The notes under the pieces were generated by a model. That model saw only the letters and a list, made by a program, of their open reading frames with translations. It did no database searches and was not told where the DNA came from. Position numbers and translations under genes: made by a program. From NCBI RefSeq assembly GCF_000332135.1, contig NZ_KB235896.1, positions 1,623,403-1,687,402 on the forward strand: a stretch of 64,000 bases of DNA, in the 5' to 3' direction. This DNA is from Anabaena sp. PCC 7108 (GTDB lineage: Bacteria > Cyanobacteriota > Cyanobacteriia > Cyanobacteriales > Nostocaceae). This document shows, one piece after another, positions 27,943 through 36,007 of the stretch (positions are counted from its first letter, which is position 1; each line of letters starts with the position of its first letter).

Positions 27943-29838
27943 ATGACAAATGTTGGAAAAAAGGCATTGAAAAAACAGCGCTCAACAAAAGGCATTGCTT
28001 GGACTGGAGCTTTAGTAGCCAGTATGATCATGTTGCCAGGATTTGTTGGTGGTTCTCCCGTTTTAGCACAAAAAGCAGCGGCTAATTCTTTAAGTTATGG
28101 AGAATTGCTGCAAAAAACAGAGCAAGGGGAAGTTAAAAGAGTAGAACTTGATGAAACTGAACAAATAGCTAGAGTTTATTTGGCAGATCGAAAATCAGAT
28201 GAACCACCTATACCAGTAAGACTTTTAGATCAAAATTCTGAGTTAATTAACAAACTCAAAGAAAAAAATGTTGAGTTTGGTGAGGTTTCCTCTGCTAATA
28301 GTAGGGCTGCTGTCGGGCTGTTAATCAATCTGATGTGGATTTTACCATTAGTAGCTTTAATGCTTTTGTTCCTCCGTCGTTCTACTAATGCTTCTAACCA
28401 AGCCATGAATTTTGGTAAGTCCCGCGCTCGGTTCCAAATGGAAGCGAAAACAGGGGTAAAATTTGACGATGTAGCGGGGATTGAAGAAGCGAAAGAAGAA
28501 CTACAAGAAGTTGTGACTTTCCTCAAACAGCCAGAAAAATTTACTGCTGTAGGTGCAAAAATTCCTAAAGGTGTTTTGTTAATTGGACCTCCTGGTACTG
28601 GTAAAACTCTACTAGCAAAAGCGATCGCTGGTGAAGCTGCTGTCCCATTCTTTAGTATTTCTGGTTCGGAATTTGTAGAAATGTTTGTGGGTGTGGGTGC
28701 TTCCCGTGTCCGCGACTTGTTCAAAAAAGCTAAAGATAACGCTCCTTGTATCATCTTTATTGATGAAATTGATGCTGTAGGTCGTCAACGGGGTGCAGGT
28801 ATCGGTGGAGGTAATGATGAGAGAGAACAAACCTTAAATCAGCTATTAACGGAAATGGATGGTTTTGAAGGTAACACAGGTATTATTATTATTGCGGCTA
28901 CCAACCGTCCTGATGTATTGGATTCAGCTTTATTACGTCCTGGTCGTTTTGACAGACAAGTAACTGTTGATGCACCTGATATTAAAGGACGCTTGGAGAT
29001 ATTAGAAGTTCATGCACGGAACAAGAAATTAGACAAGAGTGTATCCTTGGAAGCGATCGCACGTCGTACTCCTGGATTCACTGGCGCAGACTTAGCTAAC
29101 CTCCTCAACGAAGCCGCAATTCTCACCGCGAGAAGACGCAAAGAAGCCATTACCATTCTAGAAATTGATGATGCAGTAGATCGGGTTGTCGCTGGAATGG
29201 AAGGAACAGCCTTAGTAGACAGCAAAAATAAACGCCTAATTGCTTACCATGAAGTGGGACACGCTTTGGTAGGTACGTTAGTTAAAGAGCATGATCCAGT
29301 ACAAAAAGTTACCCTCATTCCCAGAGGACAAGCACTAGGTTTAACCTGGTTTACACCCAATGAAGAACAAGGACTAATTTCTCGTTCTCAAATCCTAGCG
29401 CGGATTATGGCTGCTTTAGGCGGTCGAGCTGCGGAGGACATCGTATTTGGTAAAGCTGAAGTGACGACAGGTGCAGGAAATGACCTACAACAAGTCACAA
29501 ATATGGCTAGACAAATGGTAACAAGGTTTGGGATGTCTGATTTGGGTCCATTGTCTTTGGAAAGTCCAAATCAGGAAGTATTCTTGGGGCGTGACTGGGG
29601 GAATAAATCAGAATATTCTGAGGAAATTGCTGCTAAAATTGATGCTCAAGTTCGGGCAATTGTTAATACTAGCTACAACAAGACCAAAGAAATACTACAA
29701 GAAAACCGCATAGTTTTGGAGCGTTTAGTCGATTTATTAGCGGAAGAAGAAACCATCGATGGGGATTTGTTCCGCAAGATTGTAGAGGAAAATACCCAGA
29801 CTCTGGTGACAGATCAAAAGTTAGCTGTGCCGCATTAG
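27943..29838 (+). CDS. ftsH: ATP-dependent zinc metalloprotease FtsH
   Basis: The 631-residue protein is a complete FtsH. It has a first membrane segment near residues 18-37, a lumen/periplasm-facing domain, a second membrane segment at about 122-145, an AAA+ domain with Walker A GPPGTGKT at 215-222, Walker [12 protein letters not shown] at 270-280 and the second-region-of-homology RPGRFDRQV, and the zinc site HEVGH at 436-440. Cyanobacterial FtsH hexamers degrade damaged membrane proteins such as D1 of photosystem II. Which of the several paralogues this is cannot be told with certainty. Confidence 0.95.
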   Translation: MTNVGKKALKKQRSTKGIAWTGALVASMIMLPGFVGGSPVLAQKAAANSLSYGELLQKTEQGEVKRVELDETEQIARVYLADRKSDEPPIPVRLLDQNSELINKLKEKNVEFGEVSSANSRAAVGLLINLMWILPLVALMLLFLRRSTNASNQAMNFGKSRARFQMEAKTGVKFDDVAGIEEAKEELQEVVTFLKQPEKFTAVGAKIPKGVLLIGPPGTGKTLLAKAIAGEAAVPFFSISGSEFVEMFVGVGASRVRDLFKKAKDNAPCIIFIDEIDAVGRQRGAGIGGGNDEREQTLNQLLTEMDGFEGNTGIIIIAATNRPDVLDSALLRPGRFDRQVTVDAPDIKGRLEILEVHARNKKLDKSVSLEAIARRTPGFTGADLANLLNEAAILTARRRKEAITILEIDDAVDRVVAGMEGTALVDSKNKRLIAYHEVGHALVGTLVKEHDPVQKVTLIPRGQALGLTWFTPNEEQGLISRSQILARIMAALGGRAAEDIVFGKAEVTTGAGNDLQQVTNMARQMVTRFGMSDLGPLSLESPNQEVFLGRDWGNKSEYSEEIAAKIDAQVRAIVNTSYNKTKEILQENRIVLERLVDLLAEEETIDGDLFRKIVEENTQTLVTDQKLAVPH

Positions 29839-29851
29839 GTAATCATTAAGG

Positions 29852-29881
29852 GTCAATGGTCTAGTTTAATAGACTATTGAC
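29852..29881 (+). terminator. Hairpin after ftsH, probable terminator
   Basis: GTCAATGGTCTA at 29852-29863 pairs with TAGACTATTGAC at 29870-29881 over 12 bases (one G-T pair) with a six-base loop, 13 bases after the ftsH stop. The following bases are only mildly T-rich. Confidence 0.6.
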
Positions 29882-29954
29882 TCTTCTGATGAGTGAATAA
29901 CTTTTTTATGAAGAAATTAAGCTAAAATTAGGCATTAAAGAATTAAATTGCGCC

Positions 29955-30338
29955 ATGTTTGATATATTGCCTTTCCGCTTTGAGATAGATAAAATTGCGA
30001 TTGCAGGAGCTTGTGTGTGGTCTTTGGCACTGTATATCGGTTTTGCCTCAACTAGGGAATGGGTAACAACGCAATTAGAAAGGTGGTTTAACTTTGCAGA
30101 ACGCTTTCTCTACACTAGTCAATCAGAATTTGAAAAGACACGTAAAGCCAGAGAATCCCAAAATGCTTTTTACGCCTCACTCTTTAGTATTGTGCCTTTT
30201 ATAGTATTTGGTGCTTTATGTAATTGGGGTTTAGAAATCAGTTTAGGTGAAAGTTGGGGCATTAGTACCGGCATACTTGCTTGTATGGGTACAGGTATTT
30301 ATGATTTGGGACGCAGAGATGGGGAATCATCGGATTAG
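29955..30338 (+). CDS. Conserved hypothetical membrane protein
   Basis: The 127-residue protein has two or three hydrophobic segments: one near 14-32 (IAGACVWSLALYIGFA), one near 75-92, and a glycine-rich one near 98-118. Between the first two lies a charged amphipathic region (WFNFAERF...EFEKTRKARES). It starts 116 bases after ftsH on the same strand but behind a hairpin. No family is recognised. Confidence 0.6.
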   Translation: MFDILPFRFEIDKIAIAGACVWSLALYIGFASTREWVTTQLERWFNFAERFLYTSQSEFEKTRKARESQNAFYASLFSIVPFIVFGALCNWGLEISLGESWGISTGILACMGTGIYDLGRRDGESSD

Positions 30339-30348
30339 ACATCTCCAG

Positions 30349-30477
30349 GGCGTTGCTGAATAAGGGAATGATTGAGGCTGACGCGGGGACGCGGGGACGA
30401 GGGGACGCGGGGAAGGGGAGACGCGGTGATTATATATTGATGCAGATTCTCAAATCATCCCGCAATTATGCAACGCC
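30349..30477. mobile_element. MITE with GGCGTTGC ends and an internal GACGCGGG tandem repeat
   Basis: The left end GGCGTTGCTGAATAAGGG and the right end ATTATGCAACGCC form imperfect inverted repeats of about 25 bases, of the GGCGTTGCtgAAT type seen at ends of Nostocales insertion sequences. Inside is a GACGCGGG-type short tandem repeat. The right end touches the stop codon of the LpxB-like gene. No ORF is present. Confidence 0.65.
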
Positions 30478-31739
30478 TAAAAATTTTCTACTTCTTCTTT
30501 TACCAAAGTAGCTAACTTTTGTGCTGCACCACTTTCACCCCTAACACTGCGAAGTTTATCTTGCATAGCTGCCAATTTTTGGGGATTTTCTAAAAAGTCT
30601 AACACCATTTCTCCAACTTCTGAGGGTTGGAGTTTACCCAAAAGTTCTGGTACTATTTCTTCTTGCGCCCAAATATTTGGCCATGCTAATAAACCTATGC
30701 GTTTGATAAAAAACCAATTAATCAATTTGGCAAAATTTGTACCCACTCCCGGTAAATTAGCTAACAACCCTGGTAAACCATCCCAAGAACGCATAGAATC
30801 CATTTGCTGAGTAGGTAATAAAACAATCATTGGCACACCTAAAGCACCAAGTTCAGCGGTATTTGCACCGACTGTAGTTAAGCAAATACTGCACTGAGAT
30901 AATAATTGATATGCTGGATTTTCTTGCCACAATTCGACAGTTAATCCTGTTTCTGTCTTCAATATTGGGTTATCTTTTTCGGGAATAATTAAGGACGCAT
31001 TATTAGCACCAAAAGTTTGCATAAAAGGGTTTTTTTGGGAATCTCCAAAACTTGCTAAAGTTTGTAAATTCAAAGTTGGTGCAACAGGAATAACAAACTT
31101 TGTTTGAGGTTTTTTTGTGTGGATATATTCAGCAATAGCTAAAGTTAACGGTACACCTTGGGTTAATTTTGCGGCTTTTGAACCTGGCAAAATCCCAATC
31201 ATTTCCATTTCGGGTTGGGGATTTGGAAGTTGGGATTTTATCTGATTTTCTGCGGCTGCTTCTAACATTAAATCGCCCACAACGGCAAATTTATGAGCAT
31301 ATTTAGGAGAGACATTTTCTGCAACTTTCGCTTTCATGACTCCAAACCTATCTATGAAATTGTGCCAACGTGCTTCCCATTCTGCGTAAACTACGGTTTT
31401 ATATGCTAATTTTTTACCAATAATAACGGGAAAAATTTGATCTCCACCGAGAAATACCACTACACCTTTATTTCTCCATTCCCAATTTTCGGCGGTTTTT
31501 CCCCATAATAAAAACTGCCAAAAATGCTGAGGTGCTTGAACTCTATCAACTTCTAAGTAAGATTTAGCTATAGCAGGTTCTTTACCACTAGCATGGGGAC
31601 AAGGTGATAATATTACAGAAATTCTCACTTGTGAACGGTCATTTCCTAATTGTTCTCTCAGTGCTTTGACAACGGGACGTACCCAAGTTGTAACTTCCCC
31701 TGGACCATTGGAGAGAATGACAATATCTACTGGAGTCAT
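30477..31739 (-). CDS. Lipid-A-disaccharide synthase-related glycosyltransferase
   Basis: The 420-residue protein has the N-terminal SNGPGEVTTWVRP segment near residues 10-22, FLGGDQIFPVIIGKK in the first Rossmann domain, and GILPGSKAAK and a TVGANTAELGALGVPMIVLLP block in the second. This is the GT-B layout of LpxB and its cyanobacterial relatives. True LpxB joins UDP-diacylglucosamine and lipid X; this group is usually annotated only as LpxB-related, so the exact reaction is open. The stop codon lies at the edge of a MITE. Confidence 0.75.
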   Translation of the reverse strand: MTPVDIVILSNGPGEVTTWVRPVVKALREQLGNDRSQVRISVILSPCPHASGKEPAIAKSYLEVDRVQAPQHFWQFLLWGKTAENWEWRNKGVVVFLGGDQIFPVIIGKKLAYKTVVYAEWEARWHNFIDRFGVMKAKVAENVSPKYAHKFAVVGDLMLEAAAENQIKSQLPNPQPEMEMIGILPGSKAAKLTQGVPLTLAIAEYIHTKKPQTKFVIPVAPTLNLQTLASFGDSQKNPFMQTFGANNASLIIPEKDNPILKTETGLTVELWQENPAYQLLSQCSICLTTVGANTAELGALGVPMIVLLPTQQMDSMRSWDGLPGLLANLPGVGTNFAKLINWFFIKRIGLLAWPNIWAQEEIVPELLGKLQPSEVGEMVLDFLENPQKLAAMQDKLRSVRGESGAAQKLATLVKEEVENF

Positions 31740-31973
31740 TTAATGATTACCTATCAAATTCTAAATTGGATGTAGGCATATAGTATCTAAAGTTTTGTGA
31801 CATAGTTAATCAAATTAATAACAAAATTAAATAACAATGTATCATAGTAATTAGTAGCGTAAATATTTAATGCTTTCCTTGCTGTTTTTAAAGGATATCA
31901 GGTCAGCTACGCCCTAATTTACTAATAGCAGAATGTGGAAGCTTTAACAAGTAAACCTAGTTGGGTAAGACTG

Positions 31974-32081
31974 ATGTCTAAGGAAAAAAAAGGTAATAAA
32001 GAAGCTAAAAAGCCTAAAAAAGATGCCAAGGACAAAAAGGAGAAAAAAGACCCAAACAGATATGATGGTTTAAGTAAATAA
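31974..32081 (+). CDS. Small lysine-rich peptide (35 residues)
   Basis: The ORF reads MSKEKKGNKE and continues as an almost unbroken run of K, E, D and P, ending NRYDGLSK. More than a third of the residues are lysine. A weak GGGTAAG precedes the ATG by about ten bases. The opposite strand of the same stretch reads as a low-complexity hydrophobic ORF, which I take as the shadow. It could be a real small basic protein or a chance purine-rich run. Confidence 0.4.
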   Translation: MSKEKKGNKEAKKPKKDAKDKKEKKDPNRYDGLSK

Positions 32082-32640
32082 CTGTTACCAACAGTAAATT
32101 CAAAAGAATTCCTTGTACCGTACAAAATGGGCTTAAGGCTCTTAACTTCTAATAGATTAATGGAATTGTCCGTGTAGATAGATGGATAATTCCATTTGAT
32201 TTTTTAAAGTAAATATTAAAATTTTAGCTATCTATTATTAGTGTATATTTATGATTTTATGATCATAACCAATTTTCTAAATTAACCCCTTCAATTCTTA
32301 ATAAATCAGAATCCATTAGAAACTAGAATTAAATCGCGGACAATTGCTGTCGCTTGGTAGAAGTTCGCTAAGAGGCATATTAAACATCAGGTTTTGCTAT
32401 CTAATTTGGATCATAGCATCTTCTTAAATCTAGCCACATTGAGTAGCTATTTAGATATGGTTTCCAAGCGATCGCTCTCCCAACTTATTCCTAAATTGCG
32501 ATTCCTGCGGAGCGCTATCTCTTCGAGTCCCGTCAGGGATACGCTATTGCTCTCCCACACCTCCCAAAACAGCTATATCTTCCCTTGACAAAATATTTTC
32601 ATTTAATTAACATTAAATTATCAAATAATTTATTGAAATT
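32082..32640. repeat. Gene-free stretch with a palindromic and HIP1 repeat block
   Basis: No convincing gene is seen. Near 32468-32560 it holds a GCGATCGC octamer, a GATTCCTGCGGAGCGCTAT segment and a TCCCGTCAGGGATACGCTA segment. The same composite appears in reverse near 45440-45490 and in part near 33270, 33440 and 34390. Confidence 0.45.
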
Positions 32641-32931
32641 ATGATGTTTAGCTTAAGCGATATTCACCCCTTATCAGAATTTCAGCGAGGAGCAAAGATG
32701 TTTCTGGATAAGTTAAAAGAAACTCAATCTCCCATTGTGCTAACTGTGAATGGTAAAGCTGCTGCTGTAGTTCAAGATGCAGAAAGTTATCAAAAACTTA
32801 TTGATAGACTTGAATTACTGGAATCTGTTGCAAAGATACGTAAAAGTATAAATGAGTTTGAACAAGGTGAGGGTATGCCCTTAAATCAAGCATTTGCAGA
32901 ATTTAAGGAAAAATATGGCATACCGGATTGA
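32641..32931 (+). CDS. Phd/YefM-type antitoxin
   Basis: The 96-residue protein has the Phd/YefM N-terminal fold: IHPLSEFQRGAKMF, then SPIVLTVNGKAAAVVQDAESYQ at about 31-52. This domain binds the operon's promoter, while the C-terminal part neutralises the toxin. The end overlaps the start of the RelE-like gene by 17 bases, the usual order for these pairs. Confidence 0.85.
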   Translation: MMFSLSDIHPLSEFQRGAKMFLDKLKETQSPIVLTVNGKAAAVVQDAESYQKLIDRLELLESVAKIRKSINEFEQGEGMPLNQAFAEFKEKYGIPD

Positions 32932-33253
32932 GATTTCACCTAGTGCTATTGCTGATATTGAGAGTATTTTCCTATGGATCAAAGAGGATTCGCAGGAAAG
33001 AGCTTTTCGTTGGGTGCGGGGATGTTATGAAATTATGCTGACGTTGGAAAATTTTCCCCAACGTTGTTCTTTAGCTATGGAAAGTCAGTATATGGAAATT
33101 GAAGTTCGACAACTTCTTTATCAAAAACAATTTTTAATTTTATTTACGGTTCAAAACATTGAGGAAGAGGAAGGAGTTGTATATATTCATCGTGTTCGTC
33201 ATGGTTCTCAGCAGAAATTGGAAAATATACAGGATTTATTAGAAGGTGAGTGA
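32915..33253 (+). CDS. RelE/ParE-family toxin
   Basis: The 112-residue protein starts MAYRIEISPSAIADIE and has the RelE/ParE core with a central PQRCSLAMESQ segment and a final VYIHRVRHGSQQ strand. I choose the ATG at 32915 over one 21 bases upstream because it gives the family's usual start, MAYRIEISP. It overlaps the Phd-type antitoxin. RelE-type members cleave mRNA on ribosomes and ParE-type block gyrase; which applies here is not clear. Confidence 0.85.
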   Translation: MAYRIEISPSAIADIESIFLWIKEDSQERAFRWVRGCYEIMLTLENFPQRCSLAMESQYMEIEVRQLLYQKQFLILFTVQNIEEEEGVVYIHRVRHGSQQKLENIQDLLEGE

Positions 33254-33267
33254 TAGAATTTGAGACT

Positions 33268-33478
33268 AGATAGCGATTCCTGCGGAGCGCTTCGCTATCG
33301 CACACAACCCCCTAATTTTAAACGACCGCACTCCCAACTTATTCCTAAACAGCGATCGCTCACAACTCCCCCAATTTTAAGCGATCGCACACCAACATCC
33401 CCAAACGCGATCGCTCTCCCGACCAATATCCTAAACAGCGATTCCTGCGGAGCGCAACGCTTACGCATTAACCCTCAA
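33268..33478. repeat. HIP1-rich repeat block between TA modules
   Basis: The block has several GCGATCGC octamers in a loose 28-31 base period, with linkers like ACTCCCAACATCCCCAAA. It is bounded at both ends by GATTCCTGCGGAGCGC pieces. It lies between the RelE-like toxin and the convergent VapC. Confidence 0.75.
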
Positions 33479-33878
33479 CAGGTAATAAAATAATAGGAAT
33501 ATGTACTAGAAAGTTCTGAAAATCATTGTCAGTGGAGAGGATGCTGTAGCTGCGACGATGAGCAACTGCACAAATCAAAAAATCAGTATTTGAACCCTGA
33601 ATGCCTTTACTGCGGCAGATATTGAAAAACTCGGCGGCAAGTTCGTAGTCTTCAGACATGAGTTCTAAATCAGGGAAAGCTCGGAGGTAATCTCGCAGAC
33701 GGGTAAACTGTTCAAAATTGCGGATTCCAGAAAGAATTTCTTGACGAATTGCGCCTAGTAAGGCAACTTGGTCATCAGTGATTAAATTCTGCAATATTGT
33801 GACTGCTGGGGAAGAATCAGGTGGTGTTTTCCGACGTAGAGCCAGTGACCAAACGGAAGTATCAACAATAATGCTCAT
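33468..33878 (-). CDS. PIN-domain ribonuclease toxin (VapC type)
   Basis: The 136-residue protein has the PIN active-site acids: D6 in VDTSVW, E44 in RQEIL, D98 in NTDFLI and D116 in STDNDF. VapC toxins cleave tRNA or rRNA when freed from VapB. The ATG overlaps the stop of the upstream VapB-like gene by four bases. The C-terminal end runs into the HIP1 block. Confidence 0.85.
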   Translation of the reverse strand: MSIIVDTSVWSLALRRKTPPDSSPAVTILQNLITDDQVALLGAIRQEILSGIRNFEQFTRLRDYLRAFPDLELMSEDYELAAEFFNICRSKGIQGSNTDFLICAVAHRRSYSILSTDNDFQNFLVHIPIILLPVEG

Positions 33879-34081
33879 GCTTGATGACGTTGCTGCTTAT
33901 AGTTATAGCCTTCGTCATACTCGATAGTCCCAAAAAGGTCTAATACTTTAAGCCGCTTACGACGTTGAATATATTCGCGCAGTGCTGTTTCTACTAAAGA
34001 ATCAATGTTCACCTGATTGTCAAGTGCCAACGCCTCTTTTAGTAAGGCTTCGTTGATGTTGAGCGATGTAGTCACAATCAA
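33875..34081 (-). CDS. VapB-type antitoxin
   Basis: The 68-residue protein has a ribbon-helix-helix start (MIVTTSLNINEALLKEAL) and a basic, toxin-binding C-terminal tail with LDLFGTIEYDEGYNYK. This is the common VapB layout in which LFG-x-IE-[YW] leads into the toxin-contacting strand. It overlaps the VapC gene by four bases, and both form one unit. Confidence 0.85.
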   Translation of the reverse strand: MIVTTSLNINEALLKEALALDNQVNIDSLVETALREYIQRRKRLKVLDLFGTIEYDEGYNYKQQRHQA

Positions 34082-34145
34082 TTCTGATCCTAAAAATGAC
34101 TAAATAAATGGTAGCGCACTCTAGGTGATTAATTTCATTCATCCT

Positions 34146-34455
34146 GCGATCGCAATTCCAACTTATACCTAAACAGCGATCGCTCATAACTACCCCAATT
34201 TTAAACGAACTGCTTGCAGCAGCGCTTCGCTATCGCATTCCCAACATCCCCAAATGCGATCGCTCTCTCTTCACATACCCAAACGCGATCGCACTCCCAA
34301 CATCCCCAAACAACGATCGCCCATAACCCCATAATTTTAAGCGATCGCTCTCCCCAACATCCCCAAACAGCGATCGCATTCCCCATATCCCAAAGACCGA
34401 TTCCTACGGAGCGGTTGCGCTATCGCACTCCCACACCCCCAACAAGCGATCGCTA
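34146..34455. repeat. HIP1-rich repeat block
   Basis: About eight GCGATCGC octamers (some with one change) recur with linkers such as TCTCCCCAACATCCCCAAAC. The period is mostly 28-32 bases. A GATTCCTACGGAGCGG piece sits near 34398. It lies between the VapB start and the end of the cupin gene. Confidence 0.8.
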
Positions 34456-34468
34456 ATCGCAATTATGC

Positions 34469-34849
34469 TTAGACTGTTTGGATTTGCAAAAATTTAGCAT
34501 CTTCTTCCTTATGCAAAACCTTATTGTTAGGAACTGATTTGCTTTTGACAACCACAAATATCAATGCTTCCTCAGAGTCAACAGATAGAATACGATGACG
34601 TTCATTTGGTTCAATCATCATTACAGTATTTGGTTCAAGAGCAAATGTCGTATCTTCGATCTTGATAGTTCCATATCCTTGTAAAACAACATAATATTCA
34701 CAAAAATCTTGATGGGAGTGGTAAACTTCACCAGCAGGGACTTCTTGAAAATAGTGACAATAACCTACTTCAATGGGTGATTTATTCCAATGACCACAAA
34801 ACCAGCGATTTCCTGTATTTTGGTAAACTTGCATAGGATTCATCAGCAA
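34469..34849 (-). CDS. Single-domain cupin protein
   Basis: The 126-residue protein is a small cupin. The first motif is VYHSHQDFCEYYVVLQGYG near residues 42-60, with His and Glu metal ligands, and the second is PNERHRI near 80-86. It probably binds a metal ion and a small ligand. Translation may start at the second or third methionine (MNPMQVY). No enzyme function can be given. It sits in the toxin-antitoxin island, but nothing links it to those modules. Confidence 0.7.
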   Translation of the reverse strand: MLMNPMQVYQNTGNRWFCGHWNKSPIEVGYCHYFQEVPAGEVYHSHQDFCEYYVVLQGYGTIKIEDTTFALEPNTVMMIEPNERHRILSVDSEEALIFVVVKSKSVPNNKVLHKEEDAKFLQIQTV

Positions 34850-35018
34850 TTTTAATTTTTTGAAATAAGCCCCAAGTAAGCTTAGTACGTACTTGAGGCT
34901 TTACTTTACTGGCTATAGGGTGCGCCAGTTTATCTATTCATGGTCATTTGACTAAACTCTTCTACTTTGGGTTTTTATCGAAGCAGATGGTATAGTTTCA
35001 AGTTATTCTTATCAGGAT

Positions 35019-35600
35019 TTACCAAATCATCCCCAAATTCAAAACAAAACCCTTTAAAACATCTTCCCCCGAAACCGTAGCAGGAGAATCCAAAACCTCA
35101 ACCTCTTTTCCTGGTCTATAAATCTCCACTTGACGAGATTTCCGATTAATTAATATACCCAAACGCACACCATTATCTATATATTCATTCATCTTTTCCT
35201 GTGTAGTCTTCAAACTATCACTAGGAGAAAGTAACTCAATTACAAAATCAGGACAAATAGGAGGAAACTTTTGTTTTTCTTCTTCAGTTAAAGCATCCCA
35301 TCTTTCTAACTTAATCCAAGAAGCATCAGGAGAACGATCTGCACCATTTGGTAACTTAAAACAAGTAGAAGAATCAAAAGCGATGCCAGTACCATCAGCA
35401 TCAGTCCAATTCATTAATTGTTGAGTGATTCTTCCATTACGATTTCCAGTTTCTCCTCCCGTTGGTGGCATAATTATTAACTCTCCATTTGCATTTCTTT
35501 CAAATCTCAATTCGCGGTTGTTTTGACATAGTTGAAAAAACTGCTCATCAGTCATTTCTATTAATGATTTCAAATTGACAGTTAAAGCATTCATTGTCAT
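35019..35600 (-). CDS. Uma2 family (DUF820) restriction-endonuclease-fold protein, copy 1
   Basis: The 193-residue protein has the Uma2 pattern: N-terminal DEQFFQLCQNNRELRFERN and IIMPPTGGETG, then CPDFVIELLSPSD followed by LGILINRKSRQVEIY with the PD-(D/E)XK-like D/E and K residues. The family is very abundant in cyanobacteria and its role is not settled. The second half (about 80 residues) is nearly identical to the Uma2 copy at 41048-41623, while the first half is much less alike. Confidence 0.8.
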   Translation of the reverse strand: MTMNALTVNLKSLIEMTDEQFFQLCQNNRELRFERNANGELIIMPPTGGETGNRNGRITQQLMNWTDADGTGIAFDSSTCFKLPNGADRSPDASWIKLERWDALTEEEKQKFPPICPDFVIELLSPSDSLKTTQEKMNEYIDNGVRLGILINRKSRQVEIYRPGKEVEVLDSPATVSGEDVLKGFVLNLGMIW

Positions 35601-36007
35601 ATCCTCATTGAATGTTTAGGGAAAAATTTTAACTATCTCATACCCTATTCTATATTATTAGCTATCAATTTGTAGCTTTATTTTGTCATAATGTCTGGTT
35701 TTATACTGTCAACCCAAACTATAAATTGTCCAGTTTGCTGAATATGTCTGTTATTATATAACTAATTAATCATTTAGTTGTGTAAACAAAATTTAAAACA
35801 CAGGTGAGAGAATCTTCATTCTTTGTTAAGATTTATTAATAAATATGTTGTTTTCTATATCATTTTGTGTCAGATATAGGGCAAAATCCCCACAGAATGG
35901 GAGTTTTCTGATAAAAAACTCTTATTGCCGAAAATAATTGAAGTTGCAAACGGCCATATTCACCGTGACGAACTTCGAGAGAACACGCCTGAAAGGAGCT
36001 TATTTGA
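35601..36007. promoter_or_regulatory. chlH upstream region
   Basis: About 400 AT-rich bases without a gene lie between the divergent Uma2 gene and chlH. An AAAGGAG nine bases before the chlH ATG is a clear ribosome binding site and fixes that start. I cannot point to a reliable promoter or a known operator. Confidence 0.5.

Noticed and set aside
31922-32125. Minus-strand 67-codon hydrophobic ORF
   Set aside because: It is the complement of the lysine-rich frame; phenylalanine and leucine runs follow from the AAG/AAA codons on the other strand.
32394-32588. 64-codon ORF before the Phd-type antitoxin
   Set aside because: Its second half lies in HIP1 and palindromic repeats; it looks like a chance frame.
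34146-34455. CRISPR-like array: an octamer recurring every 28-32 bases
   Set aside because: The repeated part is only the HIP1 octamer, the linkers are near-identical to each other and to blocks elsewhere, and there are no cas genes.
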